A stretch of DNA of 49,346 bases from Bacteroides_E sp964583185. GTDB taxonomy: Bacteria; Bacteroidota; Bacteroidia; Bacteroidales; Bacteroidaceae. Positions 25,352 to 34,121 of the stretch are shown piece after piece; position 1 is the first letter of the stretch; every line of letters starts with the position of its first letter. The translations under genes were made by a program, and so were the position numbers. The stretch is taken from NCBI GenBank assembly GCA_964583185.1, contig CAZOVL010000010.1, forward strand, positions 1-49,346, given 5' to 3'. The notes beneath the pieces were generated by a model. It had not been told where the DNA came from and ran no database searches. It saw nothing but the letters and a program-made list of their open reading frames with translations.

Positions 25352-28300
25352 ATGAATGAATTCAAATCTTTTAAAGGTAGGGCACTACTGTTATTTTTAG
25401 CTCTCACCTTGTGTGGATTCGCATCTGCACAGAAAATCCAAATTACAGGGACTATACTCGATCCATTGAAGGAACCTGTTATTGGAGCAAGTGTTCTAGA
25501 GAAGAATACTACGAATGGAACCATCACCAATTTAGATGGTGAATTTTCTCTCTCAGTAGACCCACAAGCCACGCTTATTATTAGTTATGTGGGATATAAA
25601 ACACAAGAGGTAGCGGTTCAAAACAAACGACAATTCAATATTGTATTAGAAGAAGACGCTCACTTATTAGAAGAGACTGTAGTTATTGGATACGGTGTGT
25701 TGAAAAAGAGCGACTTAACAGGAGCTATTTCTTCGGTTGATGTGGAAGACCTTAGCCGCAGAACAACAACCAATCCGGCAGAAGCACTACAAGGAAAAAT
25801 TGCCGGAGTAAACATTCAAAAATCAGGAGGTAATGCCGGGGCATCTATGCAAATTAAGATTCGTGGAGTGAAAACCTTTGGCGACAATAATCCTCTTTAT
25901 ATCATTGATGGATTTCCCGGAGACATTGAGAATGTAAATCCACAAGACATTGAGTCTATGGAGGTTTTAAAAGATGGTGCAGCCGCTGCCATTTACGGTT
26001 CTGTAGCTGCCAATGGTGTAGTTATTGTTACAACCAAGAGTGGTAAAAAAGGAGATTTAAAGGTGGACTTTAGTACTTATTTCACCAGTACCAGAGTAGC
26101 TAATAAATTAGAATTCTTAAATGCAGAGCAATATAAAAATGTACACCGGACCATGTATGAGAATTATAATGAGCAATTTCCTATAGAAGCTGTAACTTTA
26201 CCTGCATACATTGATAAAAACACAGGAGTAGATACAGACTGGCAAGACGCTATGTTACGGAATGGTTTAGCTAAGAATTATTTAGTAAGCGTAAGAGGAG
26301 GAACAGAAAATGCACAATACTCCATTTCATACAATCACGCAGATGATAAAGGAATTTTCTTAGGCAACCGATTTGTGCAAGACAATGCACGAGCTAAGTT
26401 GTTTATGAGAAAAAGCATCTTCGATTTTGACGCCAACTTAGCTATTCGTTATACCAAAGGGGAGTATCCTTTATATCAATTGAAAGAGATGTATATGATA
26501 AGCCCTTTAATTCCCATTTATAATGAAGATGAAGAACACGGCTTTGGTTTAACTAATTTTGATGGCATACCCAATAATAGAAACGTAATGGCAGATTATC
26601 ATTATAGAAAAGAAGCCACTCGTAAATACCACACCACAGCAAATATTGGAATTACCATTAATTTTACCGATTGGTTGAATTTCAAAACCAGTTACGGCTA
26701 TAGAGGAGAACACGAACGTACAGCCTACCATACTCCGGCATACATTGCAGATGAAAAAGCCAAACAAATGTACCCTTACCACAGTGAAACTTCGGGTTAT
26801 TGGGAAGAGCAAGTACTTGACAATGTATTGAGCTTTAATAAGGACTTTAAAGAACATTCCATAACCGCTATGGTGGGTAACTCCATTACAGGTAGAAAAT
26901 ACAACTGGAACTCCGTAGGTGTAGAAGGAAAAACAACAGTTTATGAAGTACAAGACGGAAAAATTGTAACCAATGAACTACCCGGTGGTTTTTTAGATCA
27001 ATCGTTTGAAACAATTGATGCAGGTAAAGGAGGAACATACGACGGTGGAGGTAGCAAATGGGATTATAGACGAGTTTCTTTCTTTGGTCGTGCAAACTAC
27101 AATTACGATAATCGTTATTTATTCCAAGCCACTTTACGCTACGACGGTTCTTCCAAATTTGGATCGGACAATCGCTGGGGAGGTTTCCCTTCATTAGCAG
27201 TGGGTTGGAGAATCAGTGAAGAAAAATTCTTCCCCAAAAAGAGTATAATCAACAACTTAAGATTCCGTGCCAGCTGGGGACGTTTAGGAAACGAAAATGC
27301 TTTAGGGTACTACGATTTCCAAGCATTAATATCCACTTACAACACTAAATATCAAGGCTACGTGAAAGGGAATGGCGATACACCTTGGGTGGGGAGCATC
27401 GCCCGTGATTTAGAAAATAGGTCTTTGAAATGGGAAACTACAGACACAAAAAACATTGGGTTGGACATAGGCTTCTTAAACAACAAACTAGTTGCAGCAG
27501 TGAATTACTATTACAACCAAACAGAAGACTTGCTTATAACTAAGGCTCTTCCTCCATCGGCAGGACTGAATAACCCGGTATTAAATGTGGGTAAAATAAG
27601 AAACTCAGGATTTGAATTGGAATTAAACTGGACCGATCGTATCCGTGATTTTGATTATAATGTAGGCTTCAACTTAACCACAATCAGTAATAAAGTAACT
27701 CAACTATCGGATGACAATCAAACACTTTATGGTGAAGGACTGAAGTATGGAACAGAACACTTCCCTACCCAAACCAAAGTAGGTCAACCCATTGGTAGCT
27801 TTTACTTATATCAGACCAATGGCATATTCCAATCAATGGACGAAGTGAATGCACACATAAATAAGGAGGGTAAATTACTTCAACCCGAAGCCAGACCCGG
27901 TGACATTCGTTTCATGGATGTTAATGAAGACGGGAAAATAGATGAAGACGATAAAATACATTCCGGATCGGGAATACCTACCTTAGAGGCAAACATCAAC
28001 TTCTCTGCAAACTACAAAGGGATAGACCTTTCTTTCTCATTAGGTAGTGCTTGGGGACATAAATTGTACAACGGAAATAAATATTTTTATGAAGGTATGA
28101 ATTCTGGTTCAAACTTCCTTGCTTCAACATTAGATGCCTGGACACCCGAAAACAGAAACACAAATGTTCCACGTGCTATATACCAAGACCCGAATTTAAA
28201 TATGAGAGAGTCAACTCGTTTCTTAGAAAAAGGGAACTTTGTACGTTTGAGAACTTTACAAGTGGGCTATACATTACCCAAGACTTTGATGCAAAAAATT

Positions 28301-28471
28301 TATGTAGAAAAACTACGTGTCTATTTTAGTGCAGATAATTTATTTACCATAACCGGTTATGATGGTATTGACCCTGAGTTCTCCAGAGCAAATGTACTAA
28401 ACACAGGAATTGATAAGTTAATTTATCCTTTTACACGTTCCTTTACACTTGGTGCACAATTAACATTCTAA
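25352..28471 (+). CDS. SusC/RagA-family TonB-linked outer-membrane transporter
   Basis: A 1039-aa protein with signal peptide (...CGFASAQ). A carboxypeptidase-regulatory-like domain follows ('ITGTILDPLKEPVIGASV' ... 'ISYVGYKTQEV'). After the linker motif 'ETVVIGYGVLKKSDLTGAIS' comes the plug domain ('NPAEALQGKIAGVNI', 'IRGVKTFGDNNPLYIIDG'). The long beta-barrel ends in aromatic 'RSFTLGAQLTF'. It imports glycan oligomers across the outer membrane with TonB energy, in complex with the SusD protein encoded 17 nt downstream. The substrate is unknown; the downstream beta-galactosidase and GH63-like enzyme suggest a galactose- or glucose-containing oligosaccharide. Confidence 0.97.
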   Translation: MNEFKSFKGRALLLFLALTLCGFASAQKIQITGTILDPLKEPVIGASVLEKNTTNGTITNLDGEFSLSVDPQATLIISYVGYKTQEVAVQNKRQFNIVLEEDAHLLEETVVIGYGVLKKSDLTGAISSVDVEDLSRRTTTNPAEALQGKIAGVNIQKSGGNAGASMQIKIRGVKTFGDNNPLYIIDGFPGDIENVNPQDIESMEVLKDGAAAAIYGSVAANGVVIVTTKSGKKGDLKVDFSTYFTSTRVANKLEFLNAEQYKNVHRTMYENYNEQFPIEAVTLPAYIDKNTGVDTDWQDAMLRNGLAKNYLVSVRGGTENAQYSISYNHADDKGIFLGNRFVQDNARAKLFMRKSIFDFDANLAIRYTKGEYPLYQLKEMYMISPLIPIYNEDEEHGFGLTNFDGIPNNRNVMADYHYRKEATRKYHTTANIGITINFTDWLNFKTSYGYRGEHERTAYHTPAYIADEKAKQMYPYHSETSGYWEEQVLDNVLSFNKDFKEHSITAMVGNSITGRKYNWNSVGVEGKTTVYEVQDGKIVTNELPGGFLDQSFETIDAGKGGTYDGGGSKWDYRRVSFFGRANYNYDNRYLFQATLRYDGSSKFGSDNRWGGFPSLAVGWRISEEKFFPKKSIINNLRFRASWGRLGNENALGYYDFQALISTYNTKYQGYVKGNGDTPWVGSIARDLENRSLKWETTDTKNIGLDIGFLNNKLVAAVNYYYNQTEDLLITKALPPSAGLNNPVLNVGKIRNSGFELELNWTDRIRDFDYNVGFNLTTISNKVTQLSDDNQTLYGEGLKYGTEHFPTQTKVGQPIGSFYLYQTNGIFQSMDEVNAHINKEGKLLQPEARPGDIRFMDVNEDGKIDEDDKIHSGSGIPTLEANINFSANYKGIDLSFSLGSAWGHKLYNGNKYFYEGMNSGSNFLASTLDAWTPENRNTNVPRAIYQDPNLNMRESTRFLEKGNFVRLRTLQVGYTLPKTLMQKIYVEKLRVYFSADNLFTITGYDGIDPEFSRANVLNTGIDKLIYPFTRSFTLGAQLTF

Positions 28472-28488
28472 CCCAAATCCATTGAATT

Positions 28489-30039
28489 ATGAAAAAAATA
28501 ATATACATATTACTAGTAAGTCTCTCACCACTATTCTTTGTGGCTTGCGATGACTACTTAAGTGTACAGTCGCCCGATAAATTGACCTCAGGTACTTTTT
28601 GGCGTAATTTATCAGATGCTGAAGCCGGACTATCTGCCGCTTATTCACAGTTGGAGTACTCCATTGATACCTGGGAGTTTGCAGAAGTAAAATGGCCCGT
28701 TGAAGCCTATCGTGAAGACGTGGTAATTATGGGTAATGATGCTATGAACTACCCCAACTGGGTGGAACTCAGTCGTTTTACCTACACCAACGGAAACTCT
28801 CAGGTTTCGTCCTATTGGTGGAACAATTACAAAGGAATTAGTTTTGCTAATCAGGTAATAGAAAAAGTTCCCGGAATTCCGGATGACAAAATTGATCCTA
28901 CTCTTAGAGAGCAGATTACCAATGAAGCTCATTTCTTAAGAGCTTACTATCATCTGAAGCTCATTTTGAACTTTGAGGAGATTATCATCCGTGACATCTA
29001 CATTACAGGACAAGATCAGTTGGATAAAGCACCCTCTTCACGTATAGAGGCTTGGGATTTTATCATTGAGGATTTGAAAAAAGCCACACAGCTGCCCGCC
29101 TCTCATGGAACATCGGACATTGGACGTGCTACGAAAGGAGCGGCTTATTCCTATTTAGGATTGTGCTATTTAACTCGTGCATACGAAGAAACGGCATCGA
29201 AAGATGAGTTCTTAAAACTAGCTGTTGATGCGTTAGATAAAGTTACCGGTTATGAGTTAGTGAAGGAATTCAACACCATGTTTGATGCTTCAAACAAGAA
29301 CTCTAAAGAATCCATCTTTGAACTTCAATTCTCTATGTCTACAGCCAATGGTGCAAATTACCGCACACAATTCCATCGTTGGATGGGAGTTTCTGAGTTT
29401 TGGGGATGGGATGAAATACTTCCCAGCGAGATCTTGATGAATGAATATATGAAAGAGGGCGAAATAGCTACAACAGGAAGATATGACTCCAGACTTTATT
29501 ACACCGTTTTCTATGAATGCGATTATTTTAATGATGGCAGTGGAAGAGTTTATGGGTACGATTATAAAGATTGGTTTAACAAAGAAGTGGAAGGATCTGG
29601 TGGTTCTAAAGAAATAGTGTATTATAATCGCCCAGCTTTTCGTAAATTTATGCCCAAAGATTATGCAGCTTTAAGTGAAAATTATTGCGCCATAAATATT
29701 CCTTTGATGCGATATGCCAATGTTTTATTGATGAAAGCAGAAGCACTGAATGAACAGGGACAAACCGATAAGGCAATTCCACTAATTAATCAGGTTCGTT
29801 CCGTTCACGGAGATATGCCCAATATGGCGGGATCAACCCAAGCCGATGTTCGTGCACAAATTATACACGAACGGATGATTGAGTTTCCTTTGGAAAACTG
29901 GCGTTGGTATGACCTTCGCAGATGGGGAAAACTAGAGGAAGCAATGAAAGCAGCTAATAGGAACAACTTCTCATACGAGAAAAATGCGTTCTACCCCATT
30001 CCATTAACCGAGATTAATTCGAATGGATCATTAAATTAA
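28489..30039 (+). CDS. SusD/RagB-family glycan-binding lipoprotein
   Basis: A 516-aa protein with lipobox 'LFFVACDDYL' (Cys21). 'SGTFWRNLSDAEAGLSAAYS' is the usual SusD N-terminal pattern, and TPR-like helices ('AHFLRAYYHLKLILNFEEI') form the scaffold. The C-terminal 'LINQVRSVHGD', 'IIHERMIEFPLENWRWYDLR' and 'YPIPLTEI' are standard SusD motifs. It caps the SusC barrel at the cell surface and binds the incoming glycan. Confidence 0.97.
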   Translation: MKKIIYILLVSLSPLFFVACDDYLSVQSPDKLTSGTFWRNLSDAEAGLSAAYSQLEYSIDTWEFAEVKWPVEAYREDVVIMGNDAMNYPNWVELSRFTYTNGNSQVSSYWWNNYKGISFANQVIEKVPGIPDDKIDPTLREQITNEAHFLRAYYHLKLILNFEEIIIRDIYITGQDQLDKAPSSRIEAWDFIIEDLKKATQLPASHGTSDIGRATKGAAYSYLGLCYLTRAYEETASKDEFLKLAVDALDKVTGYELVKEFNTMFDASNKNSKESIFELQFSMSTANGANYRTQFHRWMGVSEFWGWDEILPSEILMNEYMKEGEIATTGRYDSRLYYTVFYECDYFNDGSGRVYGYDYKDWFNKEVEGSGGSKEIVYYNRPAFRKFMPKDYAALSENYCAINIPLMRYANVLLMKAEALNEQGQTDKAIPLINQVRSVHGDMPNMAGSTQADVRAQIIHERMIEFPLENWRWYDLRRWGKLEEAMKAANRNNFSYEKNAFYPIPLTEINSNGSLN

Positions 30040-30068
30040 TAGAGAAAAAAACCTTTCAATCAAACACT

Positions 30069-30335
30069 ATGCTAGTTGTCATTGGATTTTTAATCGTTGG
30101 AGTTGCTGTTGGATTCTTCATTCAAAAGAAAAAAGCAGTCAATGTTAGTCCATTAATTATGGTATTTATTTGCTCTCTTCTTTTCATTTTAGGAGTAGAG
30201 GTGGGTGAAAATGAAACCATATTAAAGAACTTCAATACAATTGGTATAGATGCCTTAATTATTACCGGAGGTGCTGTGTTGGGGAGTATCTTGTTGGCAT
30301 GGCTCCTCTGGTACATTGTGCAATCTAAAGCATAA
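30069..30335 (+). CDS. lysO: LysO-type lysine exporter, N-terminal half
   Basis: An 88-aa protein with three hydrophobic segments and 'CSLLFILGVEVGENETILKN', a motif of the LysO (DUF340) family. E. coli LysO is one chain of about 300 residues; here the 88-aa protein plus the 200-aa product of the next gene (5 nt downstream) add up to that length, so the exporter is split in two. It lies 29 nt after the SusD gene, in the same operon. The function (export of lysine or toxic analogues) is inferred from the family. Confidence 0.75.
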   Translation: MLVVIGFLIVGVAVGFFIQKKKAVNVSPLIMVFICSLLFILGVEVGENETILKNFNTIGIDALIITGGAVLGSILLAWLLWYIVQSKA

Positions 30336-30340
30336 GTGAG

Positions 30341-30943
30341 ATGAGAGGAAGTATTATAATTATTTTATTTTTCATACTAGGGGTCGCTTCTGGTCATTAT
30401 AATTGGATACCTTATAATTTCACAGATAGTGAGATTAGTTTTTATATCCTTTGTGGCTTAATGTTTTTAGTCGGAATTAGCGTAGGCAATGACTCGAAAA
30501 CAATAAAGGGCTTTAAGCATATAAATTATCGTCTCCTTTTCCTACCATTAGCAACGATTATTGGAACCTTACTAGGATGTTTCTTTGTCAGTTTTTTCTT
30601 ATCCCAGCGCAGTACAACAGAATGTATGGCTGTTGGGTCGGGTTTTGGTTATTACTCACTATCCAGTATATTTATTACAGAATATAAAGGAGCTGAACTG
30701 GGTACTATCGCTTTAATTTCTAACATAATGCGAGAAATTATAGCTTTACTCTTTGCTCCGCTATTTGCTAAATATTTTGGAAAGCTCTCGCCCATTTCAG
30801 CGGGTGGAGCCACCACTATGGATACCACGTTACCCATCATTACTAAGTTTTCCGGCAAAGAATATGTCATCGTTTCAATTTATCATGGATTTATAGTAGA
30901 CCTTAGCGTCCCCTTTTTAGTAACATTATTTTGCTTATTATGA
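30341..30943 (+). CDS. lysO: LysO-type lysine exporter, C-terminal half
   Basis: A 200-aa, highly hydrophobic protein. It carries another copy of the 'LMFLVGISVGNDSKTIKGF' motif, then 'AVGSGFGYYSLSSIFI', 'ALISNIMREIIALLFAPLFA' and 'GGATTMDTTLPIITKFSG', the conserved LysO core with its acidic and small-residue motifs. The stop codon (30941-30943) overlaps the start of the beta-galactosidase gene (ATGA), so translation of the two is coupled. Confidence 0.82.
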   Translation: MRGSIIIILFFILGVASGHYNWIPYNFTDSEISFYILCGLMFLVGISVGNDSKTIKGFKHINYRLLFLPLATIIGTLLGCFFVSFFLSQRSTTECMAVGSGFGYYSLSSIFITEYKGAELGTIALISNIMREIIALLFAPLFAKYFGKLSPISAGGATTMDTTLPIITKFSGKEYVIVSIYHGFIVDLSVPFLVTLFCLL

Positions 30944-33900
30944 AACAACTTATAGTCTTTTTTATGTGCTTTCTCTTCTTGGGTGCAACTGCTAAAGGAG
31001 AGGATTTAAAGGATTTGCCTTGGCAAAATCCAAACGTGAATGAAATTAACCGAGAGCCTATGAGAGCTCACTTCATTCCTTTCACGAGTGAGAAAGGGGC
31101 TCTCAATCAGTTACAAAAACCTATTGCAGAGCAATTTAAGCTTAACACTCAAGGAGAACGAAGAGTTTCTCTAGATGGTATATGGAAGTTTAAGTTTGCC
31201 AAAAACTTAGCTGAAGCTCCTCAAAACTTTTGGAAAACTAATTTCAATGTAAAAAAATGGAGCAACATAGAAGTACCCGGAAGTTGGGAGCTTCAAGGTT
31301 TTGATGCCCCCATATATACCGATGTGGCCTATCCCTTCCCTCCTAACCCTCCATATGTACCCACAGATTACAATCCTGTAGGTTCTTACGTTACAGAATT
31401 CAACGTTCCGGCTAATTGGGATGGAATGGATATTTACATCGACTTCAGAGGAGTTGAATCTGCCTTTTACTGTTGGGTAAATGGGCAGGAAGTGGGTTAC
31501 AGTGAAGACAGTCGTTTACCTGCTAAATTCAATGTTACTCCCTACTTAAAAAAAGGAAAGAATAAATTAGCTGTACAGGTTTTCCGTTTCAGCGATGGCT
31601 CTTACTTGGAAGACCAAGACTATTGGAAATACAGTGGTATTGAGCGTAGTGTATATCTTTTGGCTCGTCCTCAAAGCAGAGTTCACAACTTCACCATGGT
31701 GGCCGACTTAACCAACAATTACAAAGATGGCTTACTCAATCTATCGATTGACCTTAAAAACCCTAAGGCTAACCATTCCGTGGAAGTAAAGGTTTTTGAT
31801 GGAACACAGCAAATTTACAACACAACGCAAAAACTAAATGATTCGGATAAAGAGTTTGCTATTAAGCAACTATTTAAGGAAGTAAAAAGCTGGAATGCAG
31901 AAACCCCTAATCTATATACTTTAGCCATTAATTATTTAATAGATGGAAAGGTTTCTGAATCGTTTGCACATCGTTTTGGTTTTAGAACCGTAGAGATGAG
32001 AAATGGAATGTTCTTATTGAATGATACTCCTATTCTTTTCAAAGGGGTGAATCGCCACGAGCACAACAAGAACAAAGGAAGAACCATCACCATTGAAAGT
32101 ATGATTGAGGACATTCAACTAATGAAGCATTTCAACATCAATGCTGTGAGATGTGCTCACTATCCCAATAATGCGGAATGGTATCAGCTGTGCGACTATT
32201 ATGGCATCTACCTCATTGATGAAGCTAATATTGAGAGCCACGGTATGTTCCACCACAAAGACAGAACATTAGCCAACAAACCGGAGTGGAAATTGCCTTT
32301 TGAGCAAAGAATGCAACGGATGATACAACGAGACAGAAACTTCACATCGATTGTAACTTGGTCGCTTGGTAATGAGTCAGGCTACGGAGAAAACTTTGAA
32401 ACCATTTATTGGTGGACAAAAAAGAACGACCCCACACGTCCTGTTCAATACGAAGGTTCACGCAAAGAAGGCGTTTCAGATATTTATTGTCCCATGTATG
32501 GTCGTTTATGGTTACTTAGGGAACACGTAAACCAACGTCAACCCAGACCACTAATTTTATGTGAGTATGCTCACGCCATGGGAAATAGTGTTGGCAACCT
32601 AAAAGATTACTGGGAATTAATTTACAAACACGATCAGCTACAAGGTGGTTTTATTTGGGATTGGGTGGATCAAACCATTGAAACAAAAGATACCAAAGGA
32701 AACACCATCTATGCTTACGGTGGCGATTTAGGTTTCGTAGGTATCCCTAACGACTCAAACTTCTGTTCCAATGGGTTAGTTGCTGCAGACCGTACCCTAA
32801 ATCCTCACATTTGGGAGGTTAAGAAGGTATATCAATACATTCATTTTGAACCCAAAGAGTTTAGTAATAACATACTCAATGTAACCAATCGCTACGATTT
32901 CATTACATTGGATGGCTTTACTTTAAATTGGAGAATAGAAGCCAATGGATCTATTGTACAATCGGGTAGTTTGGACTTCCCTACTATCTTACCACACGCA
33001 ACTCAAGAGGTAACAATACCTTTTAATGAAATAAAGAATCAAAATCTGGAACATTTCTTAATTGTGGAGGCAGTCCATAAAAAACCAACTCTCACTGTAG
33101 ACAAAAATCACATTGCTGCCATTGAACAATGGTTAATAGCTGAACCCACAAAAAGTAAGGCAAAACAAGTAGCTCACGGTAAGTTAAACCTCGATAAGCA
33201 AGGAAATGAAGTTACAGTTACAAACAATAAAGACTTTACTGTTAGCTTCTCTTCACAAACCGGACAAATGACTGGTCTGACATACGATAATGAGCAGATG
33301 CTTCAAGAGGGTTTTGAGCCTAACTTCTGGCGTGCTTTAACAGATAATGATGTTGCAAACAGAACACTGGAACGTTGTATTTTATGGAAAGAGGCAGGTA
33401 AAAATCTAACTTTAAGCAACTTCTCAATTGACGACTCCAAAGAGAACCTTATAAAGGTTACGGCAACTTATGCAATGAATGAATTATCATCCACACTCGA
33501 AATGGCTTACCAAATTTCGCCCAACGGAAATGTTGAGGTAGGTATGTGTTTCACACCGGGAGATAAACCTCTAAGTGAAATTCCACGCTTTGGTATGCGA
33601 ATCATTTTACCCAAAGAGTATGAGCAGATGACTTGGTTAGGACGTGGCCCTCACGAGAACTATTTAGACAGAAAAGAATCGGCTTTAATCAGTCGATACC
33701 AAGCCACAGTATGGGAGCAATTCTACCCCTATGTACGTCCTCAGGAAACAGCAAATAAGTGTGATGTTCGCTGGGTGTCACTAACCAATGCCAAAGGCAA
33801 GGGATTACTCTTTATTGGAGAAGCGCCATTAAGTGTAAGTGCTTGGAACTTTACGCAAGAAGACATTGGCTATATTCCTTTTGACACAGAACGCAAACAC

Positions 33901-34092
33901 GGTGGAAGCATTGAGAAAAAAGATTTTGTTTGGTTCAATGTAGATCACCTGCAAATGGGTGTTGGTGGCGATACAACTTGGGGAGCACAGGTTCATCCGG
34001 AATATACCATTACACCTGAGAAGATATCTTACTCATTTACCTTAATGCCTGTCAGAGAAGGTGAAGAAGTGGGACAAAAAGCCATTGAGTAA
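30940..34092 (+). CDS. GH2 beta-galactosidase, secreted
   Basis: A 1050-aa protein with signal peptide (MKQLIVFFMCFLFLGATAKG). It has the LacZ order: sugar-binding jelly roll ('LDGIWKFKFA', 'EVPGSWELQGFDAPIYTDV'), Ig-like domain, TIM barrel, second Ig-like domain and Bgal_small domain ('MTWLGRGPHENYLDR', 'DVRWVSLTNAKGKG'). The acid/base Glu479 is in 'VTWSLGNESGYG' and the nucleophile Glu542 in 'LILCEYAHAMGNS'. An in-frame ATG at 30931 exists, but 30940 gives the cleaner signal peptide and overlaps the preceding stop. It probably acts in the periplasm on imported galactosides. Other GH2 activities are possible, but the full LacZ domain set argues for beta-galactosidase. Confidence 0.95.
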   Translation: MKQLIVFFMCFLFLGATAKGEDLKDLPWQNPNVNEINREPMRAHFIPFTSEKGALNQLQKPIAEQFKLNTQGERRVSLDGIWKFKFAKNLAEAPQNFWKTNFNVKKWSNIEVPGSWELQGFDAPIYTDVAYPFPPNPPYVPTDYNPVGSYVTEFNVPANWDGMDIYIDFRGVESAFYCWVNGQEVGYSEDSRLPAKFNVTPYLKKGKNKLAVQVFRFSDGSYLEDQDYWKYSGIERSVYLLARPQSRVHNFTMVADLTNNYKDGLLNLSIDLKNPKANHSVEVKVFDGTQQIYNTTQKLNDSDKEFAIKQLFKEVKSWNAETPNLYTLAINYLIDGKVSESFAHRFGFRTVEMRNGMFLLNDTPILFKGVNRHEHNKNKGRTITIESMIEDIQLMKHFNINAVRCAHYPNNAEWYQLCDYYGIYLIDEANIESHGMFHHKDRTLANKPEWKLPFEQRMQRMIQRDRNFTSIVTWSLGNESGYGENFETIYWWTKKNDPTRPVQYEGSRKEGVSDIYCPMYGRLWLLREHVNQRQPRPLILCEYAHAMGNSVGNLKDYWELIYKHDQLQGGFIWDWVDQTIETKDTKGNTIYAYGGDLGFVGIPNDSNFCSNGLVAADRTLNPHIWEVKKVYQYIHFEPKEFSNNILNVTNRYDFITLDGFTLNWRIEANGSIVQSGSLDFPTILPHATQEVTIPFNEIKNQNLEHFLIVEAVHKKPTLTVDKNHIAAIEQWLIAEPTKSKAKQVAHGKLNLDKQGNEVTVTNNKDFTVSFSSQTGQMTGLTYDNEQMLQEGFEPNFWRALTDNDVANRTLERCILWKEAGKNLTLSNFSIDDSKENLIKVTATYAMNELSSTLEMAYQISPNGNVEVGMCFTPGDKPLSEIPRFGMRIILPKEYEQMTWLGRGPHENYLDRKESALISRYQATVWEQFYPYVRPQETANKCDVRWVSLTNAKGKGLLFIGEAPLSVSAWNFTQEDIGYIPFDTERKHGGSIEKKDFVWFNVDHLQMGVGGDTTWGAQVHPEYTITPEKISYSFTLMPVREGEEVGQKAIE

Positions 34093-34121
34093 TTACTGCA
34101 TTCAATAAATACAATTACGAT

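Noticed and set aside
26549..26953. Long minus-strand open frames inside the susC gene (also 26886-27194)
   Set aside because: They lie wholly within the conserved SusC frame and lack any recognisable domain, so they are shadow frames.
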